Shown: in pieces, positions 20,667-29,457 of the stretch
Layout: each line of letters starts with the position of its first letter
How positions within the stretch are numbered: position 1 is the first letter of the stretch
DNA from: Akkermansiaceae bacterium
GTDB lineage: Bacteria > Verrucomicrobiota > Verrucomicrobiia > Verrucomicrobiales > Akkermansiaceae
Assembly (NCBI GenBank): GCA_025354565.1
Contig: JANXMQ010000083.1
Coordinates: forward strand, 1 to 64,000
Reading direction: 5' to 3'
DNA: 64,000 nucleotides
The notes under the pieces: model-generated
What the model saw: the letters and a program-made list of their open reading frames with translations, nothing else
What the model was told of the DNA's origin: nothing
Databases searched by the model: none
Made by a program: the position numbers and the translations under genes

Positions 20667-23351
20667 TTATTTCTTATCCTTGGCGCGCTGGAATCTGGAT
20701 CTGCGTGCGGATTCATCCGGAGGACTGACCACTGACGTTTCTTGTGGCGGAATGATGATCGCCGGAGTTGTTGCTTCCGCGCGTTTCGCCTTTGCTACCC
20801 TCACTCGCGGCGCACGCGGCACCCGGTCCGGGAGTGCGAACTGAGGCAATTTCCAGCCGGTTCTTGTGAGTAGCGCCTCTGCCAAAGTGATTAAGACAAG
20901 CGCGATTCCTAACGGCAGCCGCAGCGAGGTTTCCGCCACAAACGGCGGCCGCAACCAGGCTTTGGAAATGTCTAGCAGCTCGCGTCCACCGGTTTGATTC
21001 GAGACCGCCCGCAGTTCGGCGAGTCGTTCCGGTTCAAATGCCCACTCGACCGAGGAGCCCACGCTCAAGGGGCCAAAGGGCAGGGCGTTTTCACCGACTT
21101 GCACCGCGCCACGGACGATGCTGCCCTCGTCCAGATCCCGCGTCAGAGAGAAATGGCCGGGCGCGATCCGCCGCCATGGGAGGTCCAGCGTGGCCCCGCC
21201 GGTATCGTCACGCAGCCGGACCTTCGGCGGCATGGCGGAGAGTTTTTGCGACCACGCCGCCGTATCGTATAACAGATCCAGCGTCAGACGAGTGCCGTCC
21301 AAGTGATGCCGCAAAGCAATCCCCGGCGGCGTGTCCTCACCCATCAGGAAACGTCCGAGCGTTTGTAGAAAATCGCCGTAGCCCGGCCAGTTCCGCGTGG
21401 TTTCGGAAAATTCCCCACCTAACGGAAATGACACTGCCGCGCTGCGTCCGAGTCCACGCCGTGCGTGGGCGACTAACGGCGCGAGATACTCATCGGTGGA
21501 AACCAGCGAGACCGTCGCGTCCTCGCGGGCATAAGACAAATTGTAGCCGTCCGCCTGTTTGAACCAGTCCACCGGCTTCGGGGAAATTTCAGCCCAACGT
21601 CCCGTAGCCTGCGCGCCGACGGGGTCCTTGATGAAGGCCGAGCGGGCGATAGTCACGGTCTCCTGCGCGAAGATTTTAGGAATATCTAGCGGCTCGTTAG
21701 AAAAAAACATCCGGCCATTTCCCAGCTTCGCGATGTCCTTCAACAATGCGGAATCGCTGTCTCGATCCGTCCCCAGCCCGATTACCGAAACCGTGGCACC
21801 GTTGTCCGTCATTTCCTTGAGCAGCTTTTTATAGTCACCCGGCTCCTCCGAATCATTCGCATCGGAAAACAGGATGACATGCCGCGTGCCAGCCGGAGAT
21901 TTTTTCAATTCATCCCAGCCAGCCTTGAGACCTTCATACACAAAGATGCCGCCGCCCGCCGAGGTGATCTTGCGGACGCGGGCACCGAGTTCGGCCTTCT
22001 TGCCTTCGATCCGAGTCAGCGGGATGGTTTTCGTCGCCTCGCTATCCACCGCGAACACCGCGACCTGATCCATCGGTCCTAACAGATCAATGGCATTCGC
22101 CGCGCCCGAGTCCGCCATATCGATTTTTTCTTTGCCGCCGCCGATACTGACACTCATCGAACCCGAGCGGTCGATCACGATGGCCAGCGCGACCGCGAGT
22201 TTGCGGTGTTCGGATTTCAACTCCATCGACACCGGCAGCAGCGCGTCGATGGGGGATTGGAAATATCCGCCCGAGCCGAAGGAATGCTCGCCGCCCGCCA
22301 TCAGCAGTCCGCCACCTTGCTCGCGGACGAAGAAATCAAGCGCTTTCATGAAATCCGTGGGCACCTCGTGGGCGGGAACATTGTTGAGGATCACGGCCCG
22401 CGCGCCAGCTAACAGCCCAGGTTTCAACTGCGAGAGATCGGTCACGGTTTCGACCGTGAAATCAAGCGCCGCCAACGCCTTCGCCACCGGATCCGCCTGA
22501 TAGCGGGTGGCCAGAATGATGCGTGGTCCGCCAGTGATCTCGATCCAGCGGGTTGCGCGGTTGTTGCCAGGGTGGGCGTCTTTTTCCGGGCGAATCTCGG
22601 CCTGGTATTCGTAGCCACCGGCGCGTGGAATGCGGTCAGTGAATTCCACCGTCGCCAGCCCGTTGACGAGGGTGACGCTGGATTCAGTTAGAGTCTGGCC
22701 ATTGCGCCGCAGGATCAGCGGGAAAGTCGCGTCGCCCGCGCCTCTAACGGTGACTGCGATTAGAAACGGCTCACCGACTTGAACGCGTTCAGGAAATCCC
22801 AGTCGGGCGACCCGGTAGTCGTTCTCTGTTTCCTCGCGGACGAGGCGGTAGTCTAACGGGATTCCCCGCGCCTCCATCTGCGCTGCTGCCTCGTGCAGGG
22901 GCTCGGTGGCGTAGCCGTCCGTGAACAACAGCACCCGCGACGGGCGTTTTTCATCGACTTGTGCGGCGATGGATTGCAACGCGAGTCCGGTTTTCGTCAA
23001 TTTTCGGGAACCCGTGAATGTCGAGCCATCGGTGCCGACCTCGGCCACCTCACTGGCGAAATTGATGAAATGCAGCGTGTCGCGGTGGCTGGGTTTCGAC
23101 GCCTCCAACAGCCGCTGCCATTCAGGCAGGCCCTTGTCGATCAAGTCTTCCGTCGAGTCCGAGCGATCTAGCAGAACATAAAGATCGAGCGAGTTCTGCT
23201 GGTGCTGGATGATGGGTTCGGTGAGCGCGATGACCGCGATTACCAACAGCAGCATCCGCAGCGGACTCTGCAATTTCAGCCCGCGCCAGGACCACCCCAG
23301 CAAAGCGAGCGCCGGGATGAGCAGGAAATATTCGGGGGAGGTGAAGGTCAT
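20667..23351 (-). CDS. Membrane VWA-domain protein, large (BatA-like)
   Basis: 894 residues. The N-terminus has two membrane spans (LLIPALALLGWSW and MLLLVIAVIALTEPII), then an N-terminal VWA-like fold (DLYVLLDRSDST) in the Aerotolerance/BatA style. A glutamine-amidotransferase-like segment follows (RAVILNNVPA, GGGLLMAGGEHSFGSGGY). A second VWA domain has a complete MIDAS start DRSGSMS, near residue 395. A membrane span near residue 835 (LGIALVLITLAEALL) precedes a basic tail. Verrucomicrobial proteins of this type usually sit with MoxR and DUF58 genes, which are not seen here. Function unknown. Confidence 0.75.
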   Translation of the reverse strand: MTFTSPEYFLLIPALALLGWSWRGLKLQSPLRMLLLVIAVIALTEPIIQHQQNSLDLYVLLDRSDSTEDLIDKGLPEWQRLLEASKPSHRDTLHFINFASEVAEVGTDGSTFTGSRKLTKTGLALQSIAAQVDEKRPSRVLLFTDGYATEPLHEAAAQMEARGIPLDYRLVREETENDYRVARLGFPERVQVGEPFLIAVTVRGAGDATFPLILRRNGQTLTESSVTLVNGLATVEFTDRIPRAGGYEYQAEIRPEKDAHPGNNRATRWIEITGGPRIILATRYQADPVAKALAALDFTVETVTDLSQLKPGLLAGARAVILNNVPAHEVPTDFMKALDFFVREQGGGLLMAGGEHSFGSGGYFQSPIDALLPVSMELKSEHRKLAVALAIVIDRSGSMSVSIGGGKEKIDMADSGAANAIDLLGPMDQVAVFAVDSEATKTIPLTRIEGKKAELGARVRKITSAGGGIFVYEGLKAGWDELKKSPAGTRHVILFSDANDSEEPGDYKKLLKEMTDNGATVSVIGLGTDRDSDSALLKDIAKLGNGRMFFSNEPLDIPKIFAQETVTIARSAFIKDPVGAQATGRWAEISPKPVDWFKQADGYNLSYAREDATVSLVSTDEYLAPLVAHARRGLGRSAAVSFPLGGEFSETTRNWPGYGDFLQTLGRFLMGEDTPPGIALRHHLDGTRLTLDLLYDTAAWSQKLSAMPPKVRLRDDTGGATLDLPWRRIAPGHFSLTRDLDEGSIVRGAVQVGENALPFGPLSVGSSVEWAFEPERLAELRAVSNQTGGRELLDISKAWLRPPFVAETSLRLPLGIALVLITLAEALLTRTGWKLPQFALPDRVPRAPRVRVAKAKRAEATTPAIIIPPQETSVVSPPDESARRSRFQRAKDKK

Positions 23352-23366
23352 GGGAAAACAAATAAG

Positions 23367-23924
23367 TTAGACGTTGGTCTCTGCGAGATGCTCTAGCAAT
23401 TCCTTGAATGCCGCAGAGCCGCCCTCCCGCTCACACCACTTGCCGACGTTCCCTAGGTCCACACGCGTTTTCTGGCGGCGGCAGACCAGCAGTGCCTGAT
23501 CGTAGCACGCGCGGCGTTTCCAGTGGATGTATGCGGCAAGCCTGTCCTTCACGCAGTCTGTGGGCGAGAGCAGGCGGATGGTCCGGCCTTCGACTAATAT
23601 TTCGTCGGGTATGATGCGATATTCGTCACCGAGTTCGACGGGGCCGGGTGGGAACTCGATGAATAGATGCTTGCAGTCCGGATTCCTGTAGTGCCGCGAC
23701 TTGCCCGGCATGAAGCCGATGCTTTCCATCACGCCGGGTATTTTTGACTTTTGAAAATCGTCGGGAACCATATCGAGATCGCCGGAACGATAAAGTCCCT
23801 CCGTGTAAATGGCGACCACCGCACCACCCACGAGAATCGACTGAATGTCGGCTCCTTCGAGATGCCAAGCCACGTAGCGCCAGAGTTCTTCCTCGCTACA
23901 GGTTTCGAAATTTGGGGCATTCAT
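23367..23924 (-). CDS. Nucleotidyltransferase-fold protein (DUF6036-like)
   Basis: A 185-residue protein. The segment LVGGAVVAIYTEGLYRSGDLDM fits the minimal nucleotidyltransferase motif: paired glycines, then Ser and two acidic residues in S-x-D-L-D. A third acid could come from FIEFPPGPVE. The end (DCVKDRLAAYIHW) is a typical helical close of AbiEii/DUF6036-type proteins. Such proteins often act as toxins or modifiers in two-gene modules. Here it is divergent from a winged-helix gene 50 bases away, and the pair splits two VWA genes. Activity is inferred from the motif only. Confidence 0.65.
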   Translation of the reverse strand: MNAPNFETCSEEELWRYVAWHLEGADIQSILVGGAVVAIYTEGLYRSGDLDMVPDDFQKSKIPGVMESIGFMPGKSRHYRNPDCKHLFIEFPPGPVELGDEYRIIPDEILVEGRTIRLLSPTDCVKDRLAAYIHWKRRACYDQALLVCRRQKTRVDLGNVGKWCEREGGSAAFKELLEHLAETNV

Positions 23925-23939
23925 AGGCGTTTAATTGAC

Positions 23940-23967
23940 TTGACATTGCGGTCATATGACCTACTAT
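23940..23967 (+). promoter_or_regulatory. Promoter with palindromic operator for wHTH gene
   Basis: A -35 TTGACA (23940-23945) and -10 TACTAT (23962-23967) are separated by 16 bases. The spacer contains the perfect palindrome GGTCATATGACC (23950-23961), and a third GGTCAT half-site at 23971-23976 overlaps the ATG of the regulator. The ATG at 23975 is only eight bases after the -10 box, so the mRNA is probably leaderless. A repressor on the palindrome would block this promoter and perhaps the divergent one. Confidence 0.65.
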
Positions 23968-23974
23968 TCAGGTC

Positions 23975-24331
23975 ATGAATTCCACAGCTTTGGCGGAGAT
24001 GTTCGGGAGTCGCGCAGCGGAAGCGGTGCTGCTCCACTTGTTTCATCATGGTGAATCCTATGGCAGGGCGGTTTCCAGCGATTTCGAAATTTCGCTCGAT
24101 TCGGTTCAGCGGCAGCTCGAAAAATTCGCAGGCGCGGGGGTTTTGGTGGCGATGCGGCATGGCCGGACCGTGGTCTATTCCTTCAATCCCCGGTCCAAGG
24201 CTGCAGCGCGGCTGCGGGATCTTGTGGCGGTGTACTATGACAGCATGTCGCTCGAAGCCAAAGAGCATTGCTTTCAGATCCGCCGCCGCCATCGGGCGAA
24301 GGACAAGCCGGTCATTTACAGCGCGTCCTAA
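23975..24331 (+). CDS. Winged-helix transcriptional regulator
   Basis: A 118-residue protein. Residues 1-75 form a winged helix: helix AAEAVLLHLFHHGESYGRAVSSDF, a recognition helix around SLDSVQRQLEKFAGAGVL, and a wing MRHGRTVVYSFNP. The recognition helix pattern (SVQRQLEKL-like) is that of regulators found beside nucleotidyltransferase-fold proteins. The gene is divergent from such a protein and its own promoter holds a GGTCAT palindrome, so autoregulation is likely. It could be the antitoxin or regulator of the pair. It ends six bases from the convergent VWA gene. Confidence 0.75.
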   Translation: MNSTALAEMFGSRAAEAVLLHLFHHGESYGRAVSSDFEISLDSVQRQLEKFAGAGVLVAMRHGRTVVYSFNPRSKAAARLRDLVAVYYDSMSLEAKEHCFQIRRRHRAKDKPVIYSAS

Positions 24332-24336
24332 CTGTT

Positions 24337-26103
24337 TCATGCGACGACCCTCCCGGCGGTGAATTTCCATGAAACGAGCAGTGCGGTGATCAATAACAGC
24401 AGCCACACCCGCCACAGCGGATCGGGGCGTGTGTGGCGCTCGATGGTGGACTTGTTCGTGGTTTCGTCTGGCTCGGATTTCCCGCAGGCGGAGAAATCGG
24501 CCTCGCGGGTATCTGCGAAAAATACAGCGGCATCCAACAGTGTCGTTTCATGCTGCCGTATGGTTAGAAAGCCGGGGATGGCCGGGGCATGGGCTGTGGC
24601 GAGCGGGGAGGGGAGTGTTTTGCCAGTCAGATCGGTGGCGTTGATTTGGAGCGGCAGGTCGGGGGCGGCGGTGACGACAATAGGTTGGCCAGTTTCCAGA
24701 TTGGCAGAGGTCGGCGCAACCTTGGCCTCCCGGATACTCTCGGCGAAGCGGTGGAGGAGGACGATGAAGGCGGGTTGGTTACCGGCGTTGGAAAGCCGCA
24801 GATCGAAGTTGAAACAAAGCTGGCGGGTCGCGAGATGCTTTTCGGTGGCGGGCTTCTCACGCAGGAAAATGAGCGGACGCTTGTCCTGCCAGAGGAGCAC
24901 GGTGTCGCTCGGCTGGCGGTCGAGTTCAATGGTTTCGCGAACCAACAGCGATTGCCAGTTGAGATTATCTAACAATGGATGCGGCACCGCGACGATGCCG
25001 CCCTTGAGATAGGCTCCGGTGCGCGTGCTATCCTCCACGAATATCACCGAGTTACCCGGCGGCAGCACCGGATCGAGGGGGTCATAAGAGGTGATCGCGA
25101 GATCGGCGGTGGCGGCGTCGGTGGTGGAAACGGCGGCATCCAGGGCACGGAGCAGTTTGGTTGTTAGATCGGCGAAGGCGGGCGATGTGGCGGTGAAAAG
25201 CGCGAGCGACTTTGGCTTCGGCGCGACCAGCGGCAGAGTGTCATCCAAGGGAAAACGATCCGGCGAGAGCACGATGCGGACGTTTTTTGCATCGGTGGGA
25301 AAGGCGGCCTGGAGGGTGACGAGCGCGTTGGCATCGAGGTGCAACGGGCGTGGTTCGGAGCTGCCGGTAGCGGTCTGGATCGACCAGGTACGGTCCACGG
25401 CGGACTTGCTGTAGTTTCTAACCAAGGCCCGCCAGACGAGCGTGCCTTCCTCGGTGGCGAAGGTGACGCCGGTGAAACCCACGTTTTCCACTGGATCACC
25501 TACCGCGATCAGACGGGCCCCGAAGGGTAGAGGTCCGGCAGGCGTATCGGTTAAATAGATCACGGTGCCTTCGCGGGACACCAGCGAGCGGGCGAGGCGC
25601 AGCGTCTGAGTGGGGTCGGTTAGACCATCGAGGGGTTGCCATTTTTCCAACACCGCTTTGAGTTCCGCAGGCGACGAACCCGCGTAGAGGCGAGGATGGC
25701 TGGGCGAGGATTCCATCACCGTCAGTTCGACCGTGGACGCCGGACCTTGGAATTTCGGCAACTCGGCAGATAGGCGGGCGATGGCCTCGTTTTTAAACAC
25801 GCCCATCGATGCGGATGAATCCAACACGATGGCGATGCGCTGGACGCTACCAGATTTCTGGAGCCGTGGTTCTGCTAGGAACCAGGCCAGCAGCAGCACG
25901 GCCAGCAACTGCATCCACAGCGGGATCGACGGAATGATTCGCTCCAGTCTTCTGCCGCTGGCAGCATCCCGTTGGGTGCGTTCCAACAGAAATAGGGTGG
26001 CGACCGGGAGTTCAACCGCTTTCCTCTGGAGGAAATGGATCGCCAGCACGGCAGGAATGCCGAGCAACGCGAGCAGGCCGAGGGGATTGGCGAGTGTGAA
26101 CAA
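24337..26103 (-). CDS. Membrane VWA-domain protein, BatA-type N-terminus
   Basis: 588 residues. The N-terminal Aerotolerance/BatA region is clear: a membrane span (PLGLLALLGIPAVLAIHFLQR), then RIIPSIPLWMQLLAVLLLAWFLAEPRLQ with a second span. A VWA domain follows with MIDAS start DSSASM near residue 94. The C-terminus has a third span (WRVWLLLLITALLVSWKF). It is 38 bases downstream of the dGTPase gene and probably co-transcribed with it. The other VWA gene lies further along the same strand beyond the HTH/nucleotidyltransferase pair. Function of the VWA pair is unknown. Confidence 0.78.
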   Translation of the reverse strand: MFTLANPLGLLALLGIPAVLAIHFLQRKAVELPVATLFLLERTQRDAASGRRLERIIPSIPLWMQLLAVLLLAWFLAEPRLQKSGSVQRIAIVLDSSASMGVFKNEAIARLSAELPKFQGPASTVELTVMESSPSHPRLYAGSSPAELKAVLEKWQPLDGLTDPTQTLRLARSLVSREGTVIYLTDTPAGPLPFGARLIAVGDPVENVGFTGVTFATEEGTLVWRALVRNYSKSAVDRTWSIQTATGSSEPRPLHLDANALVTLQAAFPTDAKNVRIVLSPDRFPLDDTLPLVAPKPKSLALFTATSPAFADLTTKLLRALDAAVSTTDAATADLAITSYDPLDPVLPPGNSVIFVEDSTRTGAYLKGGIVAVPHPLLDNLNWQSLLVRETIELDRQPSDTVLLWQDKRPLIFLREKPATEKHLATRQLCFNFDLRLSNAGNQPAFIVLLHRFAESIREAKVAPTSANLETGQPIVVTAAPDLPLQINATDLTGKTLPSPLATAHAPAIPGFLTIRQHETTLLDAAVFFADTREADFSACGKSEPDETTNKSTIERHTRPDPLWRVWLLLLITALLVSWKFTAGRVVA

Positions 26104-26141
26104 AGACGTGAGGAGGTTGCTAGTTGATGATTCGTTTCAGC

Positions 26142-27422
26142 TCAACCAATAAGATCTCCGATCGAGCCGAAGTCTGGCGTGAACAGGCGTTTGTAGGTCC
26201 GTGCCGCATAACCATCGGTCATACCTGATAGAAAATCACAGACCAGTCGCGCCCGCGTCGCCTCGTCTGGGGCTGCGGCGATTTCTGCGGCGGTATCCGC
26301 GGGCAGAAGTTGAAAATCCTGACCGTCGATCGTGCCTTGCGAGATATATCTTTCCCCCAGCACTTCCCACAAATGGCGCAGCATGCGGCTGCCCTTGTGC
26401 TCAAGTTGTTTCAATTGTGGCGACAGAAAAACCACCTCGAAGGCGAGACGCTTGAACAATCTGGATTCGGCCTTCACGGAGTCATCAATCGCCAGTCGGT
26501 AACGATAACGGTTGGTGGTCGCGCTCAGGAAATTGACATCCGTTTCCAAGCGTGTGGACTGGATGTATTTGCCGATTCGTTTTCCGACAAAGGGATCCAC
26601 CCGTTTTCTTCGGATCGCGCGCATGAGGTCACCCAGCGGTGTCGCCTCGCCAGTCGCTTCACCCTGTTTTTCCGCCCAGGCTTCGATTTTCTCAATGTTT
26701 AAAAATCCAGCCCGCACACTATCGGATAGATCGTTGAGTGAGTAGGCGGTGTCATCCGCCCAGTCCATTACCTGACATTCGATGGACTTGAAACTGTCCC
26801 TAACGGACCCCGGGGTTAGATCCGTTGGGAAATCAATTCCGCCCATCGCCCAGTTGAGATATTGCTGCTGGTTATCATAGATAAAATGATGCTCCGGTTG
26901 CCCGCCGAGTTCCGTCCAGAGTGATTTGTATTTCAGTACCCCATCGAGAAAGGCCCGGGTTGGATCCATGCCGCTGCGTTTCGCGGAAAAAATCCGTTCG
27001 GTTAGCAAGCGCAGCGTCTGGGCGTTGCCCTCAAAGCCACCGTGACCGCGCAGCAGATAATTCAGAGTCCGCTCGCCGGCATGACCGAACGGCGGATGCC
27101 CGAGATCGTGCGAAAGACAGATCGCCTCCACGAGATCCGGGTCGATGAAAAAATCCTCCCCCAAGTGACCGTCCGGGCGGCTTCTGAGCCAGTAGGAAAT
27201 CGACTTTCCGATCTGCGCCACCTCGAGCGAGTGCGTCAGCCGCGTCCGGTAAAAGTCATACTCGCCGCTCCAGAAAACCTGGGTCTTGTTTTGCAGGCGG
27301 CGGAATGTCGGAGTATGCAGCACCCGGTCGCGGTCGATCTGGAATGGCGTTCGGTAGTCGGTGTCATCGCCAGCCCCCGAGCGCCGTTCCGTGTCAAAAG
27401 CTCCATAATATCGGTTCAACAT
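26142..27422 (-). CDS. dgt: dGTP triphosphohydrolase-like HD protein
   Basis: A 426-residue HD-superfamily enzyme that would hydrolyse dGTP or other dNTPs to the nucleoside and triphosphate, in the cytoplasm. The metal-site residues are visible: His64 in RLTHSLEVAQIG, the HD pair His105-Asp106 in CLSHDLGHPPFGHAGE, and a later Asp in VMDWADDTAYSLNDL. The N-terminal RTPFQIDRDRVLHTPTFRRLQNKTQVF is diagnostic of the dGTPase family. Length fits the shorter class typical outside enterobacteria. First gene of a leftward run with the VWA protein gene. Confidence 0.93.
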   Translation of the reverse strand: MLNRYYGAFDTERRSGAGDDTDYRTPFQIDRDRVLHTPTFRRLQNKTQVFWSGEYDFYRTRLTHSLEVAQIGKSISYWLRSRPDGHLGEDFFIDPDLVEAICLSHDLGHPPFGHAGERTLNYLLRGHGGFEGNAQTLRLLTERIFSAKRSGMDPTRAFLDGVLKYKSLWTELGGQPEHHFIYDNQQQYLNWAMGGIDFPTDLTPGSVRDSFKSIECQVMDWADDTAYSLNDLSDSVRAGFLNIEKIEAWAEKQGEATGEATPLGDLMRAIRRKRVDPFVGKRIGKYIQSTRLETDVNFLSATTNRYRYRLAIDDSVKAESRLFKRLAFEVVFLSPQLKQLEHKGSRMLRHLWEVLGERYISQGTIDGQDFQLLPADTAAEIAAAPDEATRARLVCDFLSGMTDGYAARTYKRLFTPDFGSIGDLIG

Positions 27423-27451
27423 TTGCCCGGATTATTGAATCTCAAGCCGCC

Positions 27452-27474
27452 GCCCGCAAACCTTTCCTGCGGGC
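27452..27474. other. Inverted repeat between dgt and hupE-like genes
   Basis: GCCCGCA (27452-27458) and TGCGGGC (27468-27474) form a perfect 7-bp stem with a 9-base loop in the divergent promoter region. It could be an operator or a structured 5' leader; no T-run follows. Confidence 0.4.
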
Positions 27475-27571
27475 AAATGGACGCCTGACAAATGCCTTGG
27501 CACGCGTGAACGGCGGACTAACTTCGGGGCATGAAATTTCATCCGACGGCCTCTCGCTTTACCTATCTGAA

Positions 27572-28198
27572 ATGACCAACAATCTGAATCGAGCATCGTG
27601 GGCGAGTTTCAGCAGAACTGCGAGCCTTTTGGGGTTATTTGCGGCCCTGACCACCACGGCTCACGCCCACATGGCTATCGAGGGTGCCGGCGACATCGCC
27701 AACGGCGCACTCCATCCGATCCTGACTCCTGTTCACGTCTTGGTCATGCTTGCCCTCGGCTTGTGGCTGGGCCAACAGGTGCCGCTCGATTTAAAAACCC
27801 CGACCACAATTCTCGCGCCGGTCAGCGCCATCACACTAATTCTTACCACCACCGGACGGCTGCCCGGAATCTATCCACCGCTGTTGATCGGCCTCGCCCT
27901 TATCATCGCCAGTCTCGTCGGCTTAGAAATCAGGCTACCTCGCTTAGCCAGGATCGCGCTGTGTGCGGTGGTGGCTCTCATGCTCAGCTTGGATTCCGCA
28001 GTCGAAACCGGTGGCACTTTCGTCGTGGTCAAGACGCTACTCGGCACTTGGTTCAGCCTCAACGCCGCCATCCTCTACATCGCGATTTGCGCCTCGCATG
28101 CTGAGGGCAAACCGTGGGCCAGAGTCGGCATCCGCATCCTCGGCTCATGGATCATCGCTATTTCCCTGATGGTCCTCGCCTTTTCCCTGCGGAAATAA
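27572..28198 (+). CDS. HupE/UreJ-family membrane protein
   Basis: A 208-residue polytopic membrane protein. I chose the ATG at 27572 because a signal peptide follows (LLGLFAALTTTAHA) and the mature protein would then begin with histidine (H-M-A-I-E-G), as in HupE where the early histidines bind nickel. About six hydrophobic segments follow, including HPILTPVHVLVMLALGLWLGQ, which matches the family's HP-x-x-x-x-x-H block. HupE/UreJ proteins take up nickel or cobalt. No hydrogenase or urease is nearby, so its user enzyme is unknown. It ends four bases from the convergent rhomboid gene. Confidence 0.85.
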   Translation: MTNNLNRASWASFSRTASLLGLFAALTTTAHAHMAIEGAGDIANGALHPILTPVHVLVMLALGLWLGQQVPLDLKTPTTILAPVSAITLILTTTGRLPGIYPPLLIGLALIIASLVGLEIRLPRLARIALCAVVALMLSLDSAVETGGTFVVVKTLLGTWFSLNAAILYIAICASHAEGKPWARVGIRILGSWIIAISLMVLAFSLRK

Positions 28199-28202
28199 CA
28201 AC

Positions 28203-29438
28203 TCACCCCGGATGACCCGCTGTGATCCGCCACACTGCAAATCCTGCGGACGCCAGCAACACTCCTAATGCGAGACTCCCCGCGATGCGGTCGACCATGT
28301 TGGAACGCGGTCGCTCAGGCGATGATGAGGCAGGAAAAACAATGGCCGCGTATAGCATTCCAGCGAGCAGACCGCCGGCGTGAGCCGCGTTGTCGATGAA
28401 GCGATAGCCGACAAGTCCGATCACCGCAGTTAGCACTACTCCGGCGGCAAGTCGGCGGCGTGCGCCGCGCGGGACCAGCCGCGCATGAAGCGTCTCGAAC
28501 ACTAACAAAAAACCTAACCAACCCATCAATCCGCCCGATGCGCCGACTGAAGGCGCGGCCACCAGACGGGCGGATGCCATGCCACCGACGCTGGCCGAGA
28601 ACAGGAAAACCATGGCCAAGTGCGGCCACCGCGCGAAGACTTCCACGCGTTTTCCGAGATACGCCAGGGCCATCGCATTCATCAGGAAATGGACGATGTT
28701 GCCATGCAAAAAAGGTGCCGTGAACAGCCGCCACCATTCGCCCTGCGCGTAGCTTTCCTTCAAAAGTCCTGCCGCAGCGAGGGCGTCACTGGGCAATAAT
28801 TGCGCCAGTCCCACGACGGTGATCAATCCTAACAAAACTCTCGTCACGGGTGCGGTTTGTCTTTCTAACCAAGTTTCAAAGCGCAGCGTGGGGACGGCTG
28901 CGGCGATCCCAGCCTCCGTCCAGTTCGCCATCTCCGCCCGCCGTTTCCGTGCCTGATACCACGGGATGAAGGCAAACATCAGAAACACCAGTGCGGCAAG
29001 CCCGGCCTCGGTGGATTCGAGCGTCTTGAGTGCCGCGGCTTTAAAACGTGACCCCGCGTCCGCAGCGGCGGATGTCAGAACGTAGCTACCATAAAACGTC
29101 CAGACCCCACAGATGAACAAGATCAGCCCACCCCAGCGCAGCTTAATGGTCGCATCCGCCAGATCATCGCGGGTCCAGCGTTCGCGAGCAGATCGCAAGG
29201 CCGCGCCCATGTCGGCGAGTTCTTCAGGAAGAATCATCTGCTGGTAGCCGGGTGCCCAGACGAGGGTCACGCTACCATCAGGGTCGTCGCGAATCGCCGC
29301 AGTTAGAGCGTCGCCTGAATCGCAGGCATGGGAGCGGCCCTTGGCATCCTGCCAGCCATAGCCATCGGGGGCGGGGGGAAACGCATCATGCCGCGCCCAG
29401 ACCGGAGCATCGGGATTTTCCTGGATCGGTTCTTTCAA
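28203..29438 (-). CDS. Rhomboid-family intramembrane serine protease
   Basis: A 411-residue membrane protein. The catalytic dyad of the rhomboid family is visible: serine in GASGGLMGW and histidine in DNAAHAGGLLAG, on separate hydrophobic segments. The preceding TAPFLHGNIVHFLMNAMALAYLG block is the conserved HxxxN helix. The first ~110 residues are a soluble domain rich in acidic and aromatic residues (GYGWQDAKGRSH) without a family I know, followed by an extra pair of membrane spans. Substrates are unknown. It lies upstream of nothing obvious on this strand except the convergent HupE-like gene. Confidence 0.9.
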   Translation of the reverse strand: MKEPIQENPDAPVWARHDAFPPAPDGYGWQDAKGRSHACDSGDALTAAIRDDPDGSVTLVWAPGYQQMILPEELADMGAALRSARERWTRDDLADATIKLRWGGLILFICGVWTFYGSYVLTSAAADAGSRFKAAALKTLESTEAGLAALVFLMFAFIPWYQARKRRAEMANWTEAGIAAAVPTLRFETWLERQTAPVTRVLLGLITVVGLAQLLPSDALAAAGLLKESYAQGEWWRLFTAPFLHGNIVHFLMNAMALAYLGKRVEVFARWPHLAMVFLFSASVGGMASARLVAAPSVGASGGLMGWLGFLLVFETLHARLVPRGARRRLAAGVVLTAVIGLVGYRFIDNAAHAGGLLAGMLYAAIVFPASSSPERPRSNMVDRIAGSLALGVLLASAGFAVWRITAGHPG

Positions 29439-29457
29439 TCCGGGGAGCGTGTGAGAG

